From Bacteriovoracaceae bacterium UBA7317 (GTDB lineage: Bacteria; Bdellovibrionota; Bacteriovoracia; Bacteriovoracales; Bacteriovoracaceae), in the NCBI GenBank assembly GCA_002474345.1, contig DKQD01000163.1, positions 1-8,328 on the forward strand: DNA of 8,328 nt. Reading direction: 5' to 3'. A program made the translations under genes and the position numbers. Below the pieces are notes generated by a model that saw nothing but the letters and a program-made list of their open reading frames with translations, was not told where the DNA came from and made no database searches. Position 1 is the stretch's first letter, and each line of letters opens with the position of its first letter. Below are positions 1 to 6,206 of this stretch, one piece after another.

Positions 1-588
1 TGGTCAAGTTACGCAAGCCTAAGTCAAAAATCGAACTCCCAAGGTTCTTCGGTTAAACCACAAATTGAAATTGGAGAAATTGGTCATGGAGGAAGTGGAT
101 GCCCGGCAGGTTCCTCTCCAGTACTCAAAAACCCAAAGTTTGATAAAAAAATTGTTTTTAGGCCTCTTAAATACCGGTTGGAAACTGGAAAAAACAAAAA
201 GAAAATTTCTAGAAAAAGCTGCCAACTATCAATCCCTATCAAAGTTCCTCGAGATATCTCTATTACTTTTGATCATCTCAATTTCAAAGGTAACCTGGAT
301 TTAGAGAAGGGGGCTTCTCTGAGGTTTTCCGCCGAGTACTTTATTGCAGGGAAAAAGGGACCTCAAATTAAAGCAACCTTTAATGAAACTAAGATAAAGT
401 CATTTCAAATAAGTCCAAAAGAAAACACTCCACCTTTGTGGAGTGAATGTGGCGAAAGTGTTAACTTGAGAATTAATACTTCCCTATTTTTAAGATCAAA
501 AGGGACGAGTGAAGGGTCTGCAGCTCTTGAATCCATCCAAATCGGAAAGAATTTAATGGGTGCTATTAAGTGGAAAAAGTGCCCTTAA
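1..588 (+). CDS. DUF4360-family exported protein, 5' end cut by window edge
   Basis: The frame is open from base 1 to the TAA at 586-588, giving 195 codons with no ATG in the first 59, so the true start and any signal peptide lie left of the window. A TTG at 178 in the same frame is not a credible start because the conserved domain begins before it. Seen in the fragment: a GGSGCPAGS motif at residues 30-38, SRKSCQLSIPIKVP at 70-83, SAEYFIAGKKGP in the middle, a PPLWSECG segment, and a C-terminal IKWKKCP. This order is characteristic of DUF4360, a family of mostly secreted proteins of unknown function. Four cysteines fall at the family's usual points (GSGCP, RKSC, WSEC, KKC), suggesting two disulphides outside the cytoplasm; that is inference. 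The next gene starts 165 bp downstream behind a terminator-like hairpin, so this gene probably ends its own transcript. Family call is confident; function is unknown. Confidence 0.85.
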   Translation, partial: WSSYASLSQKSNSQGSSVKPQIEIGEIGHGGSGCPAGSSPVLKNPKFDKKIVFRPLKYRLETGKNKKKISRKSCQLSIPIKVPRDISITFDHLNFKGNLDLEKGASLRFSAEYFIAGKKGPQIKATFNETKIKSFQISPKENTPPLWSECGESVNLRINTSLFLRSKGTSEGSAALESIQIGKNLMGAIKWKKCP

Positions 589-645
589 GGGATACGAATT
601 GCCGTATTGTTTGTGATGAATCTCATTCTGACGGTTAAGTCAGCC

Positions 646-685
646 AGCCCCTCTCAAATAAACTGAAATTTATTCAAAAGGGGCT
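646..685 (+). terminator. Probable intrinsic terminator of the DUF4360 gene
   Basis: An outer 7-bp stem AGCCCCT (646-652) pairs with AGGGGCT (679-685). After a small internal mismatch, an inner AATAAA (657-662) pairs with TTTATT (669-674) around a 6-base loop. It lies 58 bp after the stop codon at 588. The downstream tract is only moderately T-rich (TTAGGTTCCTTT), so termination may be partial. Confidence 0.4.
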
Positions 686-717
686 TAGGTTCCTTTACTT
701 GTGGCCTGTATGAAGTT

Positions 718-735
718 ACTTTCCTGGAGGAAAGT
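718..735. promoter_or_regulatory. 18-bp dyad immediately upstream of the cvfB ribosome binding site
   Basis: ACTTTCCT-GG-AGGAAAGT is a perfect 8-bp inverted repeat with a 2-base centre. As RNA it would form a 7-bp stem with loop TGGA, followed by TTTT, and would bury a GGAGG (726-730) in its 3' side. The likely working Shine-Dalgarno, AGAGGA (739-744), starts 3 bases after the dyad. The dyad could be an operator for a dimeric regulator or an RNA structure affecting initiation. No strong sigma70 promoter is visible around it. The symmetry is seen; the role is inference. Confidence 0.45.
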
Positions 736-753
736 TTTAGAGGATCAATAAAA

Positions 754-1590
754 ATGATTGAGATAGGAAAAAAGACGGCCCTTCTAGTGGCAAATGAGAC
801 CAAATCAGGCTTTAACCTGCAATCTGATGATGGCGATGAAGTCTTTCTTCCCGGGAGTATGGCCCCAAAAGACCTCACTACTGGCCAAACCCTTGTCGTT
901 TTTGTCTATACAGATACCCAGGGTAGCAGAATTGCAACACCAGAAATCCCTTTTGCCGAAGTCGATACCTTTGCCTATTTGAAAGTTAAAGATGTAACGG
1001 ACTTTGGGGCCTTTTTTGACTGGGGTATTTCAAAAGACCTTCTTGTTCCAGGAAACCAGCAAAAAGTTAAAGTTCAGCTTGGAGAATACCACCTCGTTCG
1101 AATCTGCCTTGAGCCGGAAACAAATCGTCTTTACGGAACAACCAAAATTGGTGCTTATACGGAGACAAGTGACGTTGACCTCAAAGAGAAAGACCTTGTC
1201 GAGATCCTTCCGTTTAAAAAAACTAATTTAGGTATAAAAGTTCTGATTGAAGAAAAATATATGGGAATGCTTTATCACAATGAAGTTTTCTCTAAGATTA
1301 CACTGGGCGCAAAAACAAAGGGCATCATAAAAAAGGTTAGACCTGATGGTCTTATTGATGTTTCTCTTCAGGCCCAAGGGATGAAAAACCTTAGGGATAG
1401 CTCAAAAACGATTTTGGAAGCTCTAGAAAAATATAACGGAACCCTCCCACTTACTGACAAGAGTGACCCACGGGATATACAATACTTCTTAGGAATGAGT
1501 AAACAAACTTTCAAAAGGGCAATTGGAATGCTCTATAGAGAAAAGAAAATCCTACTTAAAAAAGCAAGTATAGACCTGAATAATGCTTGA
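754..1590 (+). CDS. cvfB: CvfB-type S1 RNA-binding protein with C-terminal winged helix
   Basis: The 278-residue product matches the usual length and layout of CvfB/YitL proteins: OB-fold S1-like modules through roughly residues 1-210, then a CvfB winged helix. The family hallmark VTDFGAFFDWG starts at residue 81 and runs into KDLLVP. The C-terminal part has SDPRDI (237-242) followed by LGMSKQTFKRAIGMLYREKKI, the typical CvfB winged helix. In Staphylococcus aureus CvfB is a cytoplasmic RNA-binding virulence regulator; in other bacteria the targets are mostly unknown, so a post-transcriptional role here is family inference. The ATG at 754 is supported by AGAGGA at 739-744 with 9-base spacing. 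An 18-bp dyad sits just before that site and may be regulatory. The gene ends 2 bp from the stop of a convergent gene. Confidence 0.92.
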   Translation: MIEIGKKTALLVANETKSGFNLQSDDGDEVFLPGSMAPKDLTTGQTLVVFVYTDTQGSRIATPEIPFAEVDTFAYLKVKDVTDFGAFFDWGISKDLLVPGNQQKVKVQLGEYHLVRICLEPETNRLYGTTKIGAYTETSDVDLKEKDLVEILPFKKTNLGIKVLIEEKYMGMLYHNEVFSKITLGAKTKGIIKKVRPDGLIDVSLQAQGMKNLRDSSKTILEALEKYNGTLPLTDKSDPRDIQYFLGMSKQTFKRAIGMLYREKKILLKKASIDLNNA

Positions 1591-1592
1591 TT

Positions 1593-2081
1593 CTAATAAG
1601 CGCTATAAAAAGACTCAATAAGATCTTTGCTAAGACCCTGATCAGAGAACTCTGGAAGTAGAAAGCATTCTTTGATTCCCTTAACTTTACCGATAACTTT
1701 TTTCTTTAAAAGTCCACAAACAGTTCCCTTTAAAAAAATAAGCTCAAATTGGTTAAATTCCTCTGTCTTTAAAAAGTAAGTCTCTTTTTCTTTTTTTAAC
1801 CTTGAAGAATTGCCAAAAGCTTTTCCAAAAAGGTCCATAGTGAAAGCTTCAGCGGAGCTTTCCGCTACAGGCTCAACTTTGCTTTTGTGATGGTCAAGGA
1901 TCTCCTGCGCAATTTTTTCGTTTTTTGAGGTCACTTCACTGAAAGTTAGACCATAGGCTTTAATAGTTGTGCCAAAAGGGCAATGAAGGCACTTACTTTT
2001 GCAACAGCTCCCTCTTTTTCGATGATAGTGGGAAGTGAAGACATGGTCTCCAGATTTATTGACATAACTTAATGAGTTCAT
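1593..2081 (-). CDS. DUF5522 (Cys/His motif) protein with unrecognised C-terminal region
   Basis: This 162-residue protein opens with a DUF5522-like segment: VFT at 14-16, HYHRKRG at 18-24 and CCKSKCLHCPFG at 26-37. The cysteines C26, C27, C31 and C34, with H20 and H33 nearby, form a compact cluster that could bind a metal; DUF5522 itself has no established function, so this is inference. DUF5522 proteins are usually little more than this motif. Here about 125 further residues follow, including a lysine/glutamate-rich middle and a hydrophobic LKGTVCGLLKKKVIGKVKG stretch, which I do not recognise. The ATG at 2081 is the only reasonable start before an in-frame stop about 20 bases upstream, but no clear Shine-Dalgarno precedes it. 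The gene is tail-to-tail with cvfB and divergent from the acyl-CoA dehydrogenase gene. Confidence 0.75.
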   Translation of the reverse strand: MNSLSYVNKSGDHVFTSHYHRKRGSCCKSKCLHCPFGTTIKAYGLTFSEVTSKNEKIAQEILDHHKSKVEPVAESSAEAFTMDLFGKAFGNSSRLKKEKETYFLKTEEFNQFELIFLKGTVCGLLKKKVIGKVKGIKECFLLPEFSDQGLSKDLIESFYSAY

Positions 2082-2133
2082 AAGGTTTACATACGTTTTT
2101 TACTCGCGGCTGTCCAATAATTCATACACCTTC

Positions 2134-2155
2134 ATCAATAAAACCTATAAGAAAT
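2134..2155. repeat. Direct repeat copy 1 in the divergent control region
   Basis: This 22-bp segment, beginning ATCAATAAAA and ending TAAGAAAT, matches 2174-2195 at 19 of 22 positions. The two copies are spaced exactly 40 bp apart. They lie about 140-200 bp before the acyl-CoA dehydrogenase start. Confidence 0.5.
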
Positions 2156-2173
2156 GACCTAAAATAGAGACCT

Positions 2174-2195
2174 ATCAATAAAAAATCTAAGAAAT
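2174..2195. repeat. Direct repeat copy 2 in the divergent control region
   Basis: Second copy of the segment at 2134-2155, with the same ATCAATAAAA head and TAAGAAAT tail. A shorter related string, GACCTCAATAA at 2203-2213, resembles GACCTATCAATAA at 2169-2181, so there may be a degenerate third unit. A 40-bp phase is close to four helical turns, which would suit cooperative regulator binding; this is inference. Confidence 0.5.
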
Positions 2196-2261
2196 CAAAC
2201 ACGACCTCAATAATCTCAATTGAAAACAGGTATTCAAACTTATTTCAAAACAAAAGTGTTA

Positions 2262-2290
2262 GGGACATAACTTACGATACCGGTTAGAAT
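2262..2290 (+). promoter_or_regulatory. Candidate sigma70-type promoter for the acyl-CoA dehydrogenase operon
   Basis: GGGACA (2262-2267) and TAGAAT (2285-2290) are separated by 17 bp, matching 4 of 6 and 5 of 6 consensus bases. Transcription from here would give a leader of roughly 40 bases before the ATG at 2338. The region is AT-rich, so a chance match is possible. Confidence 0.35.
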
Positions 2291-2337
2291 AATAGTGAAA
2301 AGTATATTAAATAAAACGAATAATATTGAGGGAAAAA

Positions 2338-4104
2338 ATGAAAATATACAATCCTCCTATTAAAGAGTTTAAATTCATTCTGGAAGCTATTGGTTATGAT
2401 GAGCTAAGCTCCATTTCCAAGTACTCAGGTTATGACCTTCCAACCGTCATAGAACTCCTCAGTGAGGCTGGTAAGTTTTGTGTCAACGAACTCCTCCCCC
2501 TAAACCGACTTGGTGATGAAAAGGGAGTCACCTTTGACCCCAAAACTCATGATGTAAAGCTTCCTGAAGAATTTGTGGCACTTTATCAAAAATATGTGGA
2601 AAATGGCTTTGGTGGACTCTCTCAACCTGAAGAATTTGGTGGTGGTGGAGCTCCCCACCTTTTAGGTCTCTTAATTGGCGAGATGGTCCTTGCTACAAAC
2701 AAGAGCTTTTCCATGGGACCAGGTCTCACAAAAGACCTTATTCTTGCCATCAGGATGAATGGCTCCGACGAACAGAAAACAACTTACCTCCCACCTCTTA
2801 TTTCAGGAGAAGTCTCCGGAACCATGTGCTTAACAGAACCTCAAGCAGGCACGGACCTAGGGCTCGTCTCGACAAAAGCCGTTCCCAACCAAGATGGTAA
2901 GTCCTACAGCCTAACAGGGACTAAGATCTGGATCACTTTTGGAGAACATAATTTTACTGAAAATATACTCCATCTGGTCCTCGCTAAACTTCCCGATGCT
3001 CCTCCTGGCATTAAAGGAATTAGTGCCTTTTTGGTCCCTAAAGTTCTTGCCAATGGAGATAGGAATAAAATATTTTGCGGAGGAATCGAGCATAAGCTAG
3101 GAATCAACGCTTCCCCTACTTGCGTGATGAACTTGGAAGGGGCCGAGGGTTACTTAATGGGTGAGCCTCACAAAGGTATGCGGACGATGTTTGTCATGAT
3201 GAACTCTGCCAGGCTCGGAGTTGGACAGGAAGGTGTAGGACTCACTGAAATTGCCTATCAAACTGCCTTGGCCTTTTCCAAAGACAGAAAACAGAGCCGT
3301 TCTTTAAATCCAGAAAAAGTCGATAAATCATCCTCTGCAGACAATATTCTCGTCCACCCTGACGTAAGGCGGATGCTTTTAAATATTAAATCAACAAATG
3401 AGGCCATGAGGTGTCTTGTTTTCTATACCGGAAAATTAATTAGCGTCTCCCATTCCCATCCTGACGAAAGTAGAAGGGAGGATGCGGAAGACATCATTTC
3501 CCTCCTAACTCCTGTCATCAAAAGTTATCTAACAGAAAGAGGGTTTCTCAATATATCAGAGGCAATGCAAGTTTGTGGGGGGGCCGGTTACACAACGGAA
3601 TGGAATATCGAGCAGTATTTAAGAGATGAGCGTATTGCTATGATTTATGAAGGAACAAATCATATTCAGGCACTCGACCTCGTGGGAAGAAAACTTCCTA
3701 TGCATGGGGGAAGGCTTGTTCAAAAGTTTCAAAAGGAAATTGAAACATTTCTTAAAGAGAATGCTGCAAATCCGGATATGGGTGAATTTCTAGGACCTAT
3801 TAAAGAGTCCTTTGAAAAGCTTCAAGATGTTACCATGTGGATGATGAAAAATGCCATGAGTGACCCTGAGGTGGTTGGTGCCGTATCTTCGAATTACTTA
3901 AATGCCTTCGCACTAGCTACACTTAGCTATATGTGGGGGATTCAAGTCAAGCATGCTCTGGGGCAAGACTCTAAAGAAGCGAAAGCCAAATTAAAAACAG
4001 CACGCTATTTCAATGGCAACATCCTTCCAGAGATCGATTCCATCATTTCTATTATCAAGAAGGGAAAAAGTAATATGATGGATTTTGATCCAGAAGAATT
4101 GTAG
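2338..4104 (+). CDS. Long (DmdC-type) FAD-dependent acyl-CoA dehydrogenase
   Basis: The 588-residue product has the layout of the long acyl-CoA dehydrogenases such as DmdC, rather than the ~380-residue short/medium-chain type. The N-terminal YNPPIKEFKFILEAIG matches the family's N-terminal extension. MCLTEPQAGTDLG (163-175) is the FAD/substrate-binding signature, GTKIWITFGEHN starts at residue 194, and RDERIAMIYEGTNHIQ carries the probable catalytic base E438 in the YEGT motif. An extra helical C-terminal domain follows. Such enzymes introduce the alpha-beta double bond into acyl-CoAs in the cytoplasm, passing electrons to electron-transfer flavoprotein. The actual substrate (fatty acyl-CoA or 3-methylmercaptopropionyl-CoA) cannot be read from sequence; a beta-oxidation role is the safer guess. 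The start is the ATG at 2338, with GAGGG at 2328-2332 and 5-base spacing; an in-frame TTG at 2326 overlaps that site and is rejected. A yqaA-like gene follows after 26 bp, probably in the same operon. Confidence 0.93.
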   Translation: MKIYNPPIKEFKFILEAIGYDELSSISKYSGYDLPTVIELLSEAGKFCVNELLPLNRLGDEKGVTFDPKTHDVKLPEEFVALYQKYVENGFGGLSQPEEFGGGGAPHLLGLLIGEMVLATNKSFSMGPGLTKDLILAIRMNGSDEQKTTYLPPLISGEVSGTMCLTEPQAGTDLGLVSTKAVPNQDGKSYSLTGTKIWITFGEHNFTENILHLVLAKLPDAPPGIKGISAFLVPKVLANGDRNKIFCGGIEHKLGINASPTCVMNLEGAEGYLMGEPHKGMRTMFVMMNSARLGVGQEGVGLTEIAYQTALAFSKDRKQSRSLNPEKVDKSSSADNILVHPDVRRMLLNIKSTNEAMRCLVFYTGKLISVSHSHPDESRREDAEDIISLLTPVIKSYLTERGFLNISEAMQVCGGAGYTTEWNIEQYLRDERIAMIYEGTNHIQALDLVGRKLPMHGGRLVQKFQKEIETFLKENAANPDMGEFLGPIKESFEKLQDVTMWMMKNAMSDPEVVGAVSSNYLNAFALATLSYMWGIQVKHALGQDSKEAKAKLKTARYFNGNILPEIDSIISIIKKGKSNMMDFDPEEL

Positions 4105-4130
4105 CCACCTTATCAAAGGATTGATCAGCT

Positions 4131-4547
4131 GTGGAGTCACAACTTTGGGTTCTGTTTGGGAGCTCTTTTATGTCAGCAACCCTCCTACCAGGGTTCTCAG
4201 AGGCCAATATCATTTATTTGTCAAAAACGACCTCTCACTCGCAGGAGGTCCTCGTTTTAGTGGCAACTATTGGAAACTCTTTAGGAGGACTAACTAATTA
4301 CGTGATTGGAATCTTAGCAGCGAGAGGAGTAAAGCTTAAGTATTTTGAAAAGGAAAATCTTCAAAAGCCTTTAGAAAAGATAAGAAAATATGGCGCTCTC
4401 TCTCTTCTCTTTGCTTGGCTCCCAGTCATTGGAGACCCTCTCTGCTTAGCTGCAGGGTACTTAAGAGTCAATGCGCTTCTAAGTACCCTCTTTATTACGG
4501 TTGGAAAATTGGCCAGGTATGCTCTTCTTGTCTTTGTCTTTCAGTAA
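4131..4547 (+). CDS. yqaA: YqaA-family (VTT/DedA-like) inner-membrane protein
   Basis: The 138-residue hydrophobic protein closely follows the pattern I know for E. coli YqaA: SSFMSATLLPGFSE (11-24), ATIGNSLGGLTNYVIG (45-60), KYGALSLLFAWLPVIGD (86-102) with CLAAGYLR (105-112), then GKLARYALLVFVF (125-137). Hydrophobic segments at roughly 39-62, 89-111 and 115-137, plus re-entrant-type motifs, place it in the inner membrane. YqaA belongs to the VTT/DedA superfamily, some members of which act as lipid scramblases; the role of YqaA itself is not established. The start is a GTG at 4131 with AAAGGA at 4115-4120 and 10-base spacing. The frame is closed by a TGA at 4122-4124, and the next ATG (codon 14) would delete conserved sequence. 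The 26-bp gap to the acyl-CoA dehydrogenase gene suggests co-transcription, possibly linking lipid turnover with membrane lipids, which is only a guess. Confidence 0.88.
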   Translation: MESQLWVLFGSSFMSATLLPGFSEANIIYLSKTTSHSQEVLVLVATIGNSLGGLTNYVIGILAARGVKLKYFEKENLQKPLEKIRKYGALSLLFAWLPVIGDPLCLAAGYLRVNALLSTLFITVGKLARYALLVFVFQ

Positions 4548-4585
4548 ATCTGATAAAACGCATACCATTTTTTTAATAGGGAGTT

Positions 4586-5113
4586 TTATTTTGTTGTATT
4601 CTTCTTAATGCTTCGATCTTTTCCTTTAGCATCACACCTATCTTCGGCTGCCAGACCTAAACGGTAAACGCGGTCATTATTTGGGCCATTGTTATGACCT
4701 CTCTCTTTGTGAACAGAAGCTGCATGACCAATTTCGTGGAGGATAACATCTGTTAATTTACAAAAAGCATTATTTCCGAATTTATTTCTGATTCTATTGT
4801 AACAGATAACCACAGCACTATTAAAAACATGCCTCTCCACACCACCTCTATCAGGGTGATTTTTACAAACTGGCTTGTGGTCCATACATTTAATATTAAC
4901 GTTTTTTACTTTTCTTCTAAGCCGCCTTTTTTCACCATTTGTAAGATCATTGATATTATTCATAATCTTTTCAATATTGTTATGAAGAAAATTAAGAGAT
5001 TTTTGAACTTCACTTTTAGACTTCCCCCCACAGTTTTTGATTTTTTGAGCTGCAAAACTTTGAGTTGTGAAAAGAGTAAGCAAAAGGGCGGTTATTAGGT
5101 AAAAATGCTTCAT
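4586..5113 (-). CDS. Small secreted zinc metallopeptidase-like protein (HEIGH)
   Basis: The 175-residue protein starts with a Sec signal peptide: MKHFYLITALLLTLF then TTQSFAA, with likely cleavage after residue 21 or 22. The mature part has HEIGH at 126-130, matching the HExxH zinc-binding and catalytic motif, within LTDVILHEIGHAASVH. AAEDRCD follows, with an ExxxD pattern at 157-161 whose E157 is a plausible third zinc ligand, as in gluzincins. The metzincin third histidine is not at its expected place (K136). Six cysteines (28, 76, 83, 104, 118, 160) suggest disulphides outside the cytoplasm. The C-terminus is lysine-rich. I do not recognise a named family, and activity is inferred from the motif alone. 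The ATG at 5113 has a strong AGGAG at 5120-5124. It converges on the yqaA-like gene (38-bp gap) and diverges from psuG. Confidence 0.8.
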   Translation of the reverse strand: MKHFYLITALLLTLFTTQSFAAQKIKNCGGKSKSEVQKSLNFLHNNIEKIMNNINDLTNGEKRRLRRKVKNVNIKCMDHKPVCKNHPDRGGVERHVFNSAVVICYNRIRNKFGNNAFCKLTDVILHEIGHAASVHKERGHNNGPNNDRVYRLGLAAEDRCDAKGKDRSIKKNTTK

Positions 5114-5194
5114 TAAGGTCTCCTTTTTTTCGCTAAGACGAAACGTTGATAGTTCTTAATCAAAAAAAAGATAAAAAATCCAATTTAATCGAAG

Positions 5195-5220
5195 AAAGGC
5201 CTTAAAAACCTTTATTTTTT
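5195..5220 (+). terminator. Weak terminator-like hairpin in the psuG leader
   Basis: AAAGG (5195-5199) pairs with CCTTT (5209-5213) across a 9-base loop and is followed by ATTTTTT. It sits between two divergent genes, so it cannot end either coding transcript. If psuG is transcribed from further upstream (TTGATA 5146-5151, 18 bp, GATAAA 5170-5175), it would lie in the leader. The stem is only 5 bp, so it may be chance. Confidence 0.25.
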
Positions 5221-5282
5221 ATGCTTTTGGAGTCATCTTGACCCTTATTTTCCTGAACTTTTTTTAGATGGAGAATCTTTTA

Positions 5283-6206
5283 ATGAAAAACCTTGCCACC
5301 ATTCCACACTCTATAACAGAAGAAGTGAGTGAGGCCATCGAGAAGGGAAAACCTGTTCTGGCCCTAGAATCGACGATCATAACTCACGGTATGCCTTATC
5401 CAGACAATGGTGAACTTGCAAGGGAAGTTGAAAATGTTGTGAGAAAGGAAGGTGTTACACCCGCCACCATTGCTGTTATTGATGGAGTCATTCAAATTGG
5501 CCTCGACCCCCTAACGCTGGAAAAGTTGGCACAGTCTGGGAAACAATCCTATAAAATAAGCCGTAAAGACTTGGGTTATGCCCTTGGAAAAGGGCTTACT
5601 GGAGGGACGACAGTTGCAGCGACAACTTTCCTTTCAGGACTTTTTGGGATCAAAGTTTTTGCAACTGGCGGAATAGGTGGCGTTCACAGAGGTGTTTCTG
5701 AGACCCTAGACATCTCAGCTGACCTCAAGGCGGTCTCGGAATCTCCCGTTATCGTAGTTTGCGCTGGGGCCAAGTCTATTTTGGATGTTCCCAAAACACT
5801 AGAGGCACTAGAAACATTAAACGTTATGGTAATTGGTTATCAAACAAAAACGATGCCTCTTTTTTACCTTTCAAAAGGTGGCCCTAAACTTGACCTAAAA
5901 GCAGACTCTCTTAAAGAGCTAATCTCATGCCTTAAATTTCAAAGAAGCCTTTTTTCCAAAGAGGGAATTGTTGTGGCCAACCCAATTTCTAAAGAACAAG
6001 AATTAGACTCTGAGCTTCATCATAAGGCCCTCTCTCAGGGACTTAGTGACGCAAAAAGATTGGGAGTTGAAGGAAAAGAATTAACCCCTTTCCTTCTTCA
6101 AAAAATGACTGAATTAACCAAGGGAAAATCCCTTCAGTCAAATAAATCCCTCATCTTAAATAATGCAAAATTAGGCTCAAGGATTGCAAAAGAGTTACTC
6201 TCTTGA
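5283..6206 (+). CDS. psuG: Pseudouridine-5'-phosphate glycosidase PsuG
   Basis: This enzyme reversibly splits pseudouridine 5'-phosphate into uracil and ribose 5-phosphate in the cytoplasm, the second step of pseudouridine breakdown. The 307-residue product is near the E. coli length of about 312. It carries the expected blocks in order: ALESTIITHGMPYP (E29 in ALEST), SRKDL, GGTTVAAT, FATGGIGGVHRG, DISADL with the probable Mn-binding D147, and VVCAGAKSILD with K164, equivalent to the lysine that forms the Schiff base with ribose (E. coli K166). All key residues are present, so it should be active. The start is the ATG at 5283, with GGAGA at 5270-5274 and 8-base spacing; the upstream in-frame ATG at 5268 has no ribosome binding site and its own bases run into that SD. 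No pseudouridine kinase (PsuK) is in the window. The 3' end overlaps the convergent yebC gene by 12 bp. Confidence 0.95.
   Translation: MKNLATIPHSITEEVSEAIEKGKPVLALESTIITHGMPYPDNGELAREVENVVRKEGVTPATIAVIDGVIQIGLDPLTLEKLAQSGKQSYKISRKDLGYALGKGLTGGTTVAATTFLSGLFGIKVFATGGIGGVHRGVSETLDISADLKAVSESPVIVVCAGAKSILDVPKTLEALETLNVMVIGYQTKTMPLFYLSKGGPKLDLKADSLKELISCLKFQRSLFSKEGIVVANPISKEQELDSELHHKALSQGLSDAKRLGVEGKELTPFLLQKMTELTKGKSLQSNKSLILNNAKLGSRIAKELLS

Noticed and set aside
126..138. Frame +2 ORF at 65-304 and minus ORF at 19-225 as genes
   Set aside because: Both are shadows of the DUF4360 frame, without ribosome binding sites or recognisable sequence.
178..588. 136-codon ORF starting at TTG 178
   Set aside because: It is the 3' part of the longer frame open from base 1; the DUF4360 GSGCP motif lies upstream of the TTG, so that start is false.
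4085..4297. 70-codon ORF overlapping the start of the YqaA-like gene
   Set aside because: It is a different frame over the acyl-CoA dehydrogenase end and the YqaA gene, with no recognisable product.
4553..4589. ATAAAAC/GTTTTAT inverted repeat after the YqaA-like gene as a terminator
   Set aside because: The stem is an all-A/T 7-mer except for one pair, with a 23-base loop and a poor T tract; too weak to call.
5238..5266. TTGACC with TTTTTA as a psuG promoter
   Set aside because: The -10 match is poor and transcription would begin inside the psuG ribosome binding site.
5268..5282. Upstream ATG for psuG at 5268
   Set aside because: There is no ribosome binding site before it, and GGAGA overlapping this ATG is well placed for the ATG at 5283.
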